A DNA stretch of 64,000 bases from Vibrio lentus. Its GTDB lineage: Bacteria > Pseudomonadota > Gammaproteobacteria > Enterobacterales > Vibrionaceae. The notes below the pieces were generated by a model. That model made no database searches, had not been told where the DNA came from, and saw nothing but the letters and a program-made list of their open reading frames with translations. Below, in pieces: positions 8,158-16,033 of the stretch. Each line of letters starts with the position of its first letter. Position 1 is the stretch's first letter. Made by a program: the position numbers and the translations under genes. Location of the stretch: assembly GCF_002875945.1 (NCBI RefSeq), contig NZ_MCZK01000160.1, forward strand, positions 37,548-101,547. Direction: 5' to 3'.

Positions 8158-8592
8158 ATGTCTGTCATTGTGCGTGAAGGCTCATTAGAAGAGGTGGTTT
8201 CTGTTGTTGAACAGATTCCCGAGTTTGCCAAAAAAGAGAGTGTAGCGTCTTTATCGGAGCGATTAGCGGGTAAAACAAGCCTGATCCTCGTTTCTGAAGA
8301 AGCCGGTGTGTTACTGGGCTTTAAGATCGGTTATGAATTGGATGAAAACACATTTTATAGCTGGTTTGGCGGTGTTTCATCATTGGCAAGAAACAAGGGT
8401 GTGGCGCAAGCGCAACTTGATGTTCAAGAACTGTGGGCGAAGCAACAGGGCTATCAACAGCTGAAAGTTAAATCTCGTAATCAGTTTCCAGCCATGCTGC
8501 GTTTGTTATTGAGAAACGGTTACCTAATTGAAAAATTAGAAGAAAAAGAAGACATTAATGCCCATAGAATTCATTTTTTGAAGCAAATTTGA
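8158..8592 (+). CDS. GNAT family N-acetyltransferase
   Basis: The 144-aa product looks like a compact GNAT acetyltransferase. It has a beta strand pair (SLILVSEEAGVLLGFKIGYEL), a region in the place of the acetyl-CoA loop (GVSSLARNKGVAQAQLDVQELWAKQQG) and a C-terminal NGYLIEKLEEKEDINAHRIHFLK strand. The acceptor substrate cannot be told from sequence. A GAGGA ribosome binding site precedes the ATG. It sits between hemB and ryhB, as in V. cholerae where an acetyltransferase follows hemB. Confidence 0.8.
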   Translation: MSVIVREGSLEEVVSVVEQIPEFAKKESVASLSERLAGKTSLILVSEEAGVLLGFKIGYELDENTFYSWFGGVSSLARNKGVAQAQLDVQELWAKQQGYQQLKVKSRNQFPAMLRLLLRNGYLIEKLEEKEDINAHRIHFLKQI

Positions 8593-8619
8593 GCACTGTT
8601 GTTAACGGTTTATAAATTA

Positions 8620-8673
8620 AATGAGATTTATTATCATTTAAGTGTTGACTATTAAATGAGAATCATTATTATT
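8620..8673 (+). promoter_or_regulatory. Two Fur boxes and promoter of ryhB
   Basis: Two A/T-rich matches to the Fur consensus lie in tandem, at 8620-8639 (AATGAGATTTATTATCATTT) and 8654-8673 (AAATGAGAATCATTATTATT). The second overlaps a sigma-70 promoter: TTGACT at 8645-8650, a 16-bp spacer and TATTAT at 8667-8672. Iron-bound Fur would directly block the promoter. Start is expected near 8680. Confidence 0.85.
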
Positions 8674-8679
8674 AACTTC

Positions 8680-8899
8680 GTCTTAGGGAATGAGGAAATG
8701 TTCACAAGGATGTTAAGTACTCAAGTATCTACTTGGCTACCCAACAGAATTCTCGCGAACTTGTACTAAGTTCTTTTTGACACGACATTGCTCACATTGC
8801 TTCCAGTGTAATTTATAGCTTTTAGGTAAAGCTGTGATATTCAATTTGAATAGCTTTACCGGTTTTTGCTAGGCGACATCTTCGGGTGTCGCTTTTTTT
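8680..8899 (+). ncRNA. ryhB: RyhB small regulatory RNA (Vibrio long form)
   Basis: RyhB is the Hfq-dependent sRNA that shuts down iron-using proteins when iron is scarce. The conserved pairing core CACGACATTGCTCACATTGC lies at 8781-8800 and continues TTCCAGT, matching the E. coli core. The RNA is about 220 nt, the long form known from V. cholerae. It ends in a GCGACATC-TTCG-GGTGTCGC hairpin at 8873-8892 plus seven T. The 5' end is inferred from the promoter. Fur boxes upstream and the location between the hemB region and polA, as in V. cholerae, support the call. Confidence 0.92.
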
Positions 8900-8968
8900 A
8901 TATCTCAATTTCAACAAGATGCATATTTAGTGGCACGTATTTTTATGAATAAAACGCCATCAGCATTC

Positions 8969-9119
8969 TTTTCCACAATCCAAGATCGAGAAAAGATCGT
9001 TGATCATATGTTCGATCTGTAAATTAGTTCTTTATTTTCATGTATTTATATCTGTTTTTTGCTTGGCTTAGTCGAGTTCTCAACAGGGTGGATAAATAAT
9101 ATAAACAGAGTTATCCACA
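8969..9119. promoter_or_regulatory. DnaA-box and GATC cluster upstream of polA
   Basis: A perfect DnaA box TTATCCACA is at 9111-9119 (+). Near-matches are TTTTCCACA at 8969-8977 (+) and TTATCCACC at 9087-9095 (minus strand). Four Dam sites (GATC) sit within 34 bp at 8984, 8995, 9002 and 9014, followed by an A/T-rich stretch to about 9060. The sequence around the 9111 box resembles the right end of enterobacterial oriC. DnaA is reported to stimulate polA in E. coli, so a regulatory role is the simplest reading. Confidence 0.6.
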
Positions 9120-9270
9120 GATGGGCCTTGTCGCGGAACAAAAAATAACAATAAATTGATTACAACGAACACAATCGAGTCAACGGATAAGGATCGACAA
9201 CGTAGAATCCAATTAGCAGACGTGGCATCCTTAACAGATTATTTCTGTACTTACTGGATACACAAACATT

Positions 9271-12069
9271 ATGGCTCGTATTCCTGATAATCCATTGATC
9301 CTGATCGATGGCTCTTCTTACCTATATCGCGCGTTCCATGCTTACCCTGGCACCATGAGTAATGGTGATATCCCAACCAATGCTGTTTATGGCGTGGTTA
9401 ACATGCTGCGCAGCATGATGCGTCAATTTGCTTCTGATCGTATTGCGGTTATTTTTGATGCGAAAGGGAAAACGTTCCGTGATGATATGTACCCAGAGTA
9501 CAAAGCAAACCGTCCACCAATGCCTGATGATCTTCGTTGTCAGATCGAGCCGCTGCACAACGTAATTCGTGCAATGGGTCTACCGCTTATCTCTATCCCT
9601 GGCGTAGAAGCCGATGACGTGATTGGTACGCTGGCTTCTCAAGCTTCCGCGATGGGCATGCCTGTTCTTATCAGTACTGGCGATAAAGATATGGCCCAAC
9701 TGGTTGATGAGAACGTTACTTTGATCAATACCATGACTAATGTCGTGATGGATCGTGAAGGCGTCATCGAGAAGTTTGGTATCCCACCTGAGTTGATCAT
9801 CGATTACCTTGCTCTAATGGGCGATAAAGTCGATAACATCCCAGGTGTTCCGGGTGTGGGTGATAAGACAGCAACGGCATTACTGCAAGGTATTGGTAGC
9901 ATCGAAAAGCTGTATCAAAACCTTGATGATATTGCGGCGCTTGGTTTCCGTGGTTCGAAGACGATGGCTAAGAAGCTGGCTGATAATAAAGCCAATGCTG
10001 ACATGTCTTACGAACTTGCGACGATTAAACTCGATGTTGAATTAGAAGACACGCCAGAGTCTCTTGTTAAAGCACAACCAAATACTGATGAACTCATTAA
10101 GCTATATGGCCAATTGGTCTTCAAATCTTGGCTGAACGAGCTACTTGAAGGTGGCAGTGGCGTAGTTGAAGCTGATGAGAAATCTGGCTCGGTACGCAGC
10201 AGCACGGCATCAACCACCTCTACCGTAGAAATGAATACCTCTGCAGTGACGATTGACCGTAGCAACTACGAAACGATTCTAGATGAAGCGTCATTCAATG
10301 TTTGGCTAGAGAAGCTCAAAGCCGCAGACGTGTTTGCCTTTGATACCGAGACTGACAGCCTAGATTACATGGTCGCTAACCTTGTGGGTCTATCATTCGC
10401 AACGGAAGAAGGCGTAGCCGCTTACGTGCCTGTCGCTCATGATTACTTAGACGCACCACAACAGTTGGATCGTGATTGGGTGCTTGAGCAGCTGAAACCG
10501 ATTCTAGAAGATGACGCACAAGCAAAAGTGGGTCAAAACCTGAAGTACGATATGAGTGTGTTAGCGCGCTACGGTATCGAGATGAAAGGCATTAAGTTCG
10601 ATACCATGTTGGCGTCATACGTTTTCAATAGCGTAGGTGGCAAGCATGACATGGACAGCCTAGCGCTGCGTTTCCTACAACACAGCTGCATCTCATTTGA
10701 GCAAATTGCAGGTAAAGGTAAGAAGCAACTGACTTTCAACCAGATTGAGCTAGGTGAAGCTTCTCCATATGCTGCGGAAGATGCTGACGTGACTTTACGT
10801 CTTCATAACCGCCTGATGGAAAACATCGAGAAAGATGAAAAGCTAAAATCGATCTATGAAGAGATCGAGGTGCCGCTGATTCCTGTGATGTCTCGCATTG
10901 AGCGCACCGGTGTATTCATCGACGACATGTTGTTGGGAGCTCAATCGCAAGAGATTGCGGTTCGTCTTGATGAGCTAGAACAAAAAGCTTACGAGATTGC
11001 AGAGCAAGAGTTCAACATGAACTCGCCAAAACAGCTGCAAGCGATCTTGTTCGAAAAGATGGGTCTGCCTGTTATCAAGAAAACGCCTTCTGGTGCCGCT
11101 TCGACCAACGAAGAAGTGTTGCAAGAGCTAGCGTTGGACTACCCATTGCCTAAGCTGATCATTGAGTATCGTGGCCTAGCGAAACTGAAGTCGACTTACA
11201 CTGATAAGCTGCCGAAGATGATCAACGCTGAAACAGGTCGTGTTCATACGTCTTACCATCAAGCCGTGACCGCGACGGGCCGTTTGTCTTCGACCGATCC
11301 AAACCTACAGAACATCCCAATTCGTAATGAAGAAGGTCGTCGTATCCGCCAAGCATTCGTTGCACAACATGGTTGGAAGATCCTAGCGGTCGATTACTCT
11401 CAAATTGAATTGCGTATCATGGCGCACCTATCCGGTGATAAAGCATTACTGGAAGCATTCCAACAAGGCAAAGATATCCACGCGGCAACCGCTGCTGAGA
11501 TCATTGGCGTTGATATTGAGAGTGTGACCACTGAACAACGTCGTCGTGCTAAGGCTGTTAACTTTGGTCTTATCTACGGCATGAGTGCCTTTGGTTTGGC
11601 TAAGCAGCTGGGTATTCCTCGTGGTGAAGCGCAGCACTACATGGATACTTACTTCGAACGCTACCCTGGCGTTATGCAGTACATGGAAGACACTCGCAGC
11701 GCTGCTTCAGAGCAAGGCTTCGTTGAAACCATTTACGGTCGTCGTTTGCATCTTCCTGAAATCCAATCTCGTAATGGCATGCGTCGTAAAGCCGCTGAGC
11801 GTGCGGCGATCAATGCGCCAATGCAAGGTACGGCGGCGGACATCATCAAGAAAGCGATGTTGTTAGTGGATGAGTGGATTCAAGCCGAAGGCGATGGTCG
11901 TGTGAAGCTATTGATGCAAGTACACGATGAATTGGTATTTGAAGTTCAAGAGTCAGCTTTAGCCGAAATTGAAAGTAAAGTACAACAATTGATGGAGTCA
12001 GCCGCTGATCTAGAAGTACCGTTAGTCGCGGAAGCAGGCCACGGTGACAACTGGGATCAAGCCCACTAA
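9271..12069 (+). CDS. polA: DNA polymerase I
   Basis: PolA fills gaps and removes primers during replication and repair. All three domains are present in 932 aa. The 5'-3' exonuclease is at about 1-290 (LILIDGSSYLYRAFHA, GVEADDVIGTLA, GDKVDNIPGVPGVGDKTA). The 3'-5' proofreading exonuclease is at about 330-520, with an intact FDTETDSLD. The polymerase is at about 550-932, with motif A VDYSQIELRI, motif B RRRAKAVNFGLIYG and motif C VHDELVFE. The roughly 370-bp gap upstream of the ATG carries the DnaA/GATC cluster. Terminator at 12103 and spf follow. Confidence 0.98.
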   Translation: MARIPDNPLILIDGSSYLYRAFHAYPGTMSNGDIPTNAVYGVVNMLRSMMRQFASDRIAVIFDAKGKTFRDDMYPEYKANRPPMPDDLRCQIEPLHNVIRAMGLPLISIPGVEADDVIGTLASQASAMGMPVLISTGDKDMAQLVDENVTLINTMTNVVMDREGVIEKFGIPPELIIDYLALMGDKVDNIPGVPGVGDKTATALLQGIGSIEKLYQNLDDIAALGFRGSKTMAKKLADNKANADMSYELATIKLDVELEDTPESLVKAQPNTDELIKLYGQLVFKSWLNELLEGGSGVVEADEKSGSVRSSTASTTSTVEMNTSAVTIDRSNYETILDEASFNVWLEKLKAADVFAFDTETDSLDYMVANLVGLSFATEEGVAAYVPVAHDYLDAPQQLDRDWVLEQLKPILEDDAQAKVGQNLKYDMSVLARYGIEMKGIKFDTMLASYVFNSVGGKHDMDSLALRFLQHSCISFEQIAGKGKKQLTFNQIELGEASPYAAEDADVTLRLHNRLMENIEKDEKLKSIYEEIEVPLIPVMSRIERTGVFIDDMLLGAQSQEIAVRLDELEQKAYEIAEQEFNMNSPKQLQAILFEKMGLPVIKKTPSGAASTNEEVLQELALDYPLPKLIIEYRGLAKLKSTYTDKLPKMINAETGRVHTSYHQAVTATGRLSSTDPNLQNIPIRNEEGRRIRQAFVAQHGWKILAVDYSQIELRIMAHLSGDKALLEAFQQGKDIHAATAAEIIGVDIESVTTEQRRRAKAVNFGLIYGMSAFGLAKQLGIPRGEAQHYMDTYFERYPGVMQYMEDTRSAASEQGFVETIYGRRLHLPEIQSRNGMRRKAAERAAINAPMQGTAADIIKKAMLLVDEWIQAEGDGRVKLLMQVHDELVFEVQESALAEIESKVQQLMESAADLEVPLVAEAGHGDNWDQAH

Positions 12070-12102
12070 TCAGTTTTCGACCTTATTGACTAAATTAGTA
12101 TG

Positions 12103-12132
12103 AGCCAGTGCACAAACACTGGCTTTTTTTTG
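12103..12132 (+). terminator. Rho-independent terminator of polA
   Basis: AGCCAGTG (12103-12110) and CACTGGCT (12117-12124) pair around a 6-nt loop and are followed by a run of T. Confidence 0.88.
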
Positions 12133-12244
12133 CCTCGAATAAAGTTGAGTTGTAGAAAGGGTTTAGGTGTTTTAATAAAACATTCATGAAAAAAAACTAC
12201 AAAAAATGTTTTCATTTCTGAGCAATTGTTGTACATTAAATCTC

Positions 12245-12351
12245 GTAGGGTACAGAGGTAAGATGTTCTATCTTTCAGACCTTTTGTTTCACGTTATTGG
12301 ATTAGGCTGATTCAGCCGCCCCAGCCAGCATTTGGCTGGGGCGTTTTTTCT
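12245..12351 (+). ncRNA. spf: Spot 42 small RNA
   Basis: Spot 42 is an Hfq-binding sRNA that represses secondary carbon metabolism when glucose is available. The sequence starts GTAGGGTACAGAGGTAAGAT and keeps the E. coli 5' half almost base for base through TTCTATCTTTCAGACCTTTT. It ends with the CCCCAGCCAG/CTGGCTGGGG terminator hairpin and T run (12319-12349). A TACATT -10 hexamer at 12232-12237 fits the known start. Position just after polA and before engB is the conserved one. Confidence 0.95.
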
Positions 12352-12575
12352 TGTGCGAAAGAAAAATATTTCCAACCTATAATTCCCTCGTTAATCGGCT
12401 TCTTTTTAGTACCTTTTCTATTCTTCTCGAAACCTTCTCTCTATCACTGGATTTGTCTTAAATCTGGAATTTGATCAGCAATTGGTAATTTAAATCCGTC
12501 TCTAAGTGGATTGTTTTATTGTTGGAAATAACTTTTATTTTACAAGTTACTCATAATGCATTGATCATTTACGTC

Positions 12576-13181
12576 TTATTTATCAGTACATTGAGTGGGT
12601 GAATGCTCAATGTAATCCATGATTTCTTGTTGTTTTTCGGTACTGAATTTCAGTGCTTCGGCTGTGATCTGTATTGAGTGCGCCATGGAAGAGATGTTAT
12701 GGGTCGCTTTCACCAAGGTTTGCTGCATGGGTTTAAGGATAAGTAGATAGATAGCGGTCAACGCGATAACAATGACCGCGATCACCGCCGCCAACGCAAT
12801 AATGATTTTAGTTTGGATGTCATCTAGCAGTAATTGACTGGTTTTCTTAAAGGCGATTCGAGAATTGTCTAAGGCTTGCGGCAGTTGGTTGAGGGATGTT
12901 TTGGTTGAACTGGCGAGCTTATTAATGCTCTCAACGGTTTGATTCAATGCTTGCTGCTGGTCATCGCTGAGGTTGGGGTTGTTGACGATGGCTTGCAACG
13001 ATTGCGATATCACCTCGAGAGATTCACTTGCCTCCTGAGCGTACTTCTCCATGCCGTCGAGATCTAAGGTCATATCAACATTGACCAGAGCGGCCTCGGT
13101 TTTGGGCTGTTCCGCTTCAGACGTTGCTCCGGAAAATGAGATTAATATAAGCGTGATGGTCGCCAAGGGCTTTTTCCACAT
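12576..13181 (-). CDS. Membrane-anchored periplasmic coiled-coil protein, unknown function
   Basis: The 201-aa product has an N-terminal signal-like helix (about 5-23, ending SGATSEAEQ), a Gln/Ser-rich helical region (about 45-118) likely to form coiled coil, one strong membrane helix (IIIALAAVIAVIVIALTAIYLLIL, about 126-149) and a short C-terminal helix with KFSTEKQQEIMDYIEH. The domain order resembles the signal-input half of a chemoreceptor without the signalling domain, but I recognise no family. It is a single gene between spf and engB, on the opposite strand to spf, and interrupts the E. coli-like spf-engB synteny. Confidence 0.75.
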   Translation of the reverse strand: MWKKPLATITLILISFSGATSEAEQPKTEAALVNVDMTLDLDGMEKYAQEASESLEVISQSLQAIVNNPNLSDDQQQALNQTVESINKLASSTKTSLNQLPQALDNSRIAFKKTSQLLLDDIQTKIIIALAAVIAVIVIALTAIYLLILKPMQQTLVKATHNISSMAHSIQITAEALKFSTEKQQEIMDYIEHSPTQCTDK

Positions 13182-13310
13182 GAGTATTCCTTTCTCACTG
13201 TTTTGTTTGTCAAAGGTTGTCTTTTAGTATGGTTCACTTCTCTCTCTTCTAACTGATTAATATTGTCTTTAACGCCCAAGATCTAGGTTTAACTCACTAA
13301 TTTGTGGGTA

Positions 13311-13343
13311 AAAAAATACCCCACCTATAAAAGGCAGGGTATT
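13311..13343 (-). terminator. Rho-independent terminator of engB
   Basis: On the minus strand AATACCCTGCC pairs with GGTGGGGTATT around a short A/T loop and is followed by six T. It lies about 70 bp after the engB stop. Confidence 0.75.
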
Positions 13344-13411
13344 GATAAGGCTAAATCACGGGTTGTCGGTGCTTTAACCTCTAATTATAGATAAAGCTCT
13401 ATATAGAGGAA

Positions 13412-14071
13412 CTACTCTGAGTCGTTTTGCTCTTCGTCAGCTAACTCATCAATGATGTGATCGGCAAATACCGGAGCAAACCACTCATCCATCTTGGCAC
13501 GCAGTTGGTCAACGCCGATGCCCTTCATTGAAGAGAAGACATCAACCGCAACATCACCACCGAAAGATTTCGCATCGTTACGGATTTTCAGTAGCTGTGC
13601 TTTACGCGCGCCACTCTTCAGTTTGTCTGCTTTTGTTAACAAAACCTGTACTGGGATGCGGCTATCGATAGCCCAGTAGATCATTTGTTGGTCAAGGTCC
13701 TTCATTGGGTGACGGATATCCATCAATACCACTAAACCTTTTAGGCTTTCGCGTCGTTGTAGGTATTCACCTAGCGACTTCTGCCATTTTTTCTTCATCT
13801 CAAGCGGTACTTGAGCGAAGCCATATCCAGGCAAATCAACAATATGACAGCCGTCGGTAACCTTAAATAGGTTAATTAGCTGAGTTCGACCTGGGGTTTT
13901 ACTGGTTTTCGCCAAGCTTTTTTGGTTCGTAACGCGGTTTAGTGCGCTAGATTTACCAGCATTGGAGCGTCCTGCAAACGCAATTTCGATCCCTTCGTCT
14001 TCTGGTAAGTGACGAATATCAGGTGCACTGGTAATGAAATGCGTGTTTTGATAATGAATTTTTACGCTCAC
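13412..14071 (-). CDS. engB: Ribosome biogenesis GTPase EngB (YsxC/YihA)
   Basis: EngB is an essential small GTPase needed for late assembly of the 50S subunit. The 219-aa protein shows G1 GRSNAGKS, a TPGRTQ switch I, G3 DLPGYG and G4 TKAD. I chose the GTG at 14071, with GGAG six bases upstream, because it gives the family N-terminus MSVKIHYQNTHF; the frame stays open upstream to 14221 but that extension is unconserved. A GTG start and short acidic tail are typical of Vibrio. It is divergent from the cytochrome c4 gene. Confidence 0.95.
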   Translation of the reverse strand: MSVKIHYQNTHFITSAPDIRHLPEDEGIEIAFAGRSNAGKSSALNRVTNQKSLAKTSKTPGRTQLINLFKVTDGCHIVDLPGYGFAQVPLEMKKKWQKSLGEYLQRRESLKGLVVLMDIRHPMKDLDQQMIYWAIDSRIPVQVLLTKADKLKSGARKAQLLKIRNDAKSFGGDVAVDVFSSMKGIGVDQLRAKMDEWFAPVFADHIIDELADEEQNDSE

Positions 14072-14219
14072 TGTTAACTCCATCTCGACTTTGTGTAGTC
14101 GATTGATTACTTTTTTGTGAATTTGTGTAAAATAACCGTGCTCGGCATAAGGTCGCCTATTGTACCATGAGTGGCAACATAGAGTGGTACTGGAAGCTTG
14201 ATAATTATAATGGAATGTC

Positions 14220-14837
14220 ATGAAGAAATTAGCGCTAATTTTGAGTCTTTTAGCCAGCTGCTCAGTATGGGCTCAAGGTAGTATTGAAGCTGGTAAAGCC
14301 AAATCACAAACATGTGTTGCCTGCCACGGTGCTGACGGCAACAGTCTGATCACGCAGTACCCTAAACTGGCTGGTCAACATGAGAAGTATCTAGAGAAGC
14401 AACTTAAAGAGCTTAAGCTAGGTATGACGAGTGGTGGTAAGCAAGGTCGTTATGAACCTGTAATGGGTGCAATGGCGATGCCTTTATCTGAAGAAGATAT
14501 GGCTGACCTAGCGGCATACTACGCATCTCTACCTATCTCGAACAACTCTACACCTGAAAATGTTGTAGATGAAGGTAAGGTTCTTTATACCGCGGGTAAC
14601 GCAGAACGTGGCGTAACGGCATGTATTGCTTGTCACGGTCCACGTGGTAACGGTACCGAGCTTTCTGGTTTCCCTAAGATTTCAGGCCAACACGCAGATT
14701 ACATCAAGGCTCAACTTGAGAAATTCCGCGATGGTAGCCGTAATAACGACATGAATGCGATGATGCGTGATGTAGCTAAAAAGTTAACAGACGCAGATAT
14801 TGATACCTTATCGAAGTACGTTGGTGGTTTACACTAA
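14220..14837 (+). CDS. Dihaem cytochrome c4
   Basis: The 205-aa protein has a Sec signal peptide (MKKLALILSLLASCSVWAQ) and two CXXCH haem sites, CVACH near residue 32 and CIACH near 138, in two similar halves each with a GxxPKLxGQH-type segment. Cytochromes c4 carry electrons in the periplasm from the bc1 complex to terminal oxidases such as cbb3. Conserved Met ligands are likely in MGAMAMPLS and MNAMMRDVA. It is divergent from engB, with a 148-bp gap holding both promoters. A terminator follows at 14899. Confidence 0.93.
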   Translation: MKKLALILSLLASCSVWAQGSIEAGKAKSQTCVACHGADGNSLITQYPKLAGQHEKYLEKQLKELKLGMTSGGKQGRYEPVMGAMAMPLSEEDMADLAAYYASLPISNNSTPENVVDEGKVLYTAGNAERGVTACIACHGPRGNGTELSGFPKISGQHADYIKAQLEKFRDGSRNNDMNAMMRDVAKKLTDADIDTLSKYVGGLH

Positions 14838-14898
14838 TATGTCGGTTTCTTGTTCTTAGCCAGAACAACGAAATGTACGTTCGAGCAAAATTGAAGAG

Positions 14899-14934
14899 AC
14901 GCCCCAATCAGCAATGGTTGGGGCGTTTTCTTTT
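14899..14934 (+). terminator. Rho-independent terminator of the cytochrome c4 gene
   Basis: ACGCCCCAA and TTGGGGCGT pair around a 10-nt loop and are followed by TTTCTTTTG. Confidence 0.88.
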
Positions 14935-15054
14935 GTATTGATTTTATTTATGCGTTTTTATCTCATGTCTAATTTATCAATGTGTGATCGATTTGTGTAC
15001 GAAAGTGTGAAGTCGCACTCTTGTAGTCTTTTTGTAACACGGTAAAGTAACCGC

Positions 15055-15310
15055 CATCAGCTAGGAGCTGACTTAGATATGGATGGTCATCTAGTCTAAC
15101 GGTATAGACAGAAACGGATCAGGCTAGGACAGCCCAGCAACAAGGTGTTAGAAAAGGATAGCCAAAACTCATCAGGACGATGAACAACAAATAAATTTGG
15201 CATGGAAAGCACCAATAACAAATGGAGATTTGTGTACCAAGTTGAGTATGCAAATTTTGGCCGATATAGGCAGATTTAGAGAGCGATAGGTTTTCCTATC
15301 GCTTTTTTTA
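15055..15310 (+). ncRNA. csrC: CsrC-like CsrA-sequestering small RNA
   Basis: A 557-bp gap between cytochrome c4 and a methyltransferase gene holds no convincing reading frame. It contains eight GGA motifs between 15063 and 15225 (for example ATGGATGG, CTAGGAC, AAAGGAT, TCAGGACG) and ends in a strong terminator: AGCGATAGG/CCTATCGCT at 15282-15303 plus T run. GGA-rich RNAs of this size bind and titrate CsrA. The location between engB and yihI is that of csrC in E. coli, the main support for the name. The 5' end is a guess from a weak TAAAGT hexamer at 15043. No clear VarA box was seen. Confidence 0.68.
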
Positions 15311-15394
15311 TTGATTTGATGAAAAAACACCCAATACCCCTCCACTATAAACGCAGTTTCTGGTATGTTTCGCATCCCTGTTTAAGGATGTGCT

Positions 15395-16033
15395 ATGTAT
15401 ACTTGTCCCTTATGCCATCACCAAGGCGTGAATCACTATTTTGAAGACAAACGTAGAGCGTATCTACAATGTCAGCAATGTGAACTGGTATTTGTTAAAC
15501 CTGAACAAAGGTTAGAAGCAAAAGAAGAAAAAGCACACTATGATCTCCATGAGAACGATCCTAGTGATGCGGGCTACCGCCGCTTTTTATCTCGCATCGC
15601 GGATCCCTTAACAGACAAAATTTCATCTAACTCACAAGGGTTGGATTTTGGTTGTGGCCCAGGCCCTACGCTATCTATTATGTTAGAAGAAGCCGGACAC
15701 ACCATGGAGTTGTACGATATTTATTACCATCCAGAGACTTCTGTGTTGGAGAAAACGTATGACTTTATGACTGCTACCGAAGTGATAGAGCACCTTTATC
15801 ACCCAGACAAAGTGTGGCAGCAATGGTTGAATTTAGTTAAACCCAAGGGCTGGATTGGTCTTATGACTAAGCTAGTAATAGACGTAGATGCGTTTGCTGG
15901 TTGGCACTATAAGAATGACCCGACACATGTCGTCTTCTTTAGTCGTCAAACATTCCAGTTTTTGGCCGAGCGGGATAAGCTCGAACTAGAATTTTTTGGA
16001 AGTGATGTAATTTTACTGAGGAAAGTGCAGTAA
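15395..16033 (+). CDS. Class I SAM methyltransferase with N-terminal Cys4 knuckle
   Basis: The 212-aa protein begins with a zinc-ribbon-like segment (C4, C7, C26, C29), followed by a methyltransferase domain with motif I LDFGCGPGP near 83. An acidic strand MELYDIYYHP and the ATEVIEHLYHPDKVW motif, typical of methyltransferase family 11/23 proteins, come next. The substrate is unknown; the Cys knuckle recalls methyltransferases acting on rRNA or nucleotide-linked sugars. The stop overlaps the yihI start by one base (TAATG), so the two are probably co-translated. It is absent from this position in E. coli. Confidence 0.85.
   Translation: MYTCPLCHHQGVNHYFEDKRRAYLQCQQCELVFVKPEQRLEAKEEKAHYDLHENDPSDAGYRRFLSRIADPLTDKISSNSQGLDFGCGPGPTLSIMLEEAGHTMELYDIYYHPETSVLEKTYDFMTATEVIEHLYHPDKVWQQWLNLVKPKGWIGLMTKLVIDVDAFAGWHYKNDPTHVVFFSRQTFQFLAERDKLELEFFGSDVILLRKVQ

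Noticed and set aside
8969..9119. A chromosomal replication origin.
   Set aside because: There are too few DnaA boxes, no clear 13-mer unwinding elements and none of the usual Vibrio origin neighbours (gidA/mnmG, mioC, or parAB and rctB). Regulation of polA is the simpler explanation.
14071..14221. A 50-residue N-terminal extension of EngB.
   Set aside because: The extension is unconserved, runs into the divergent promoter region, and the GTG at 14071 has a good ribosome binding site and canonical N-terminus.
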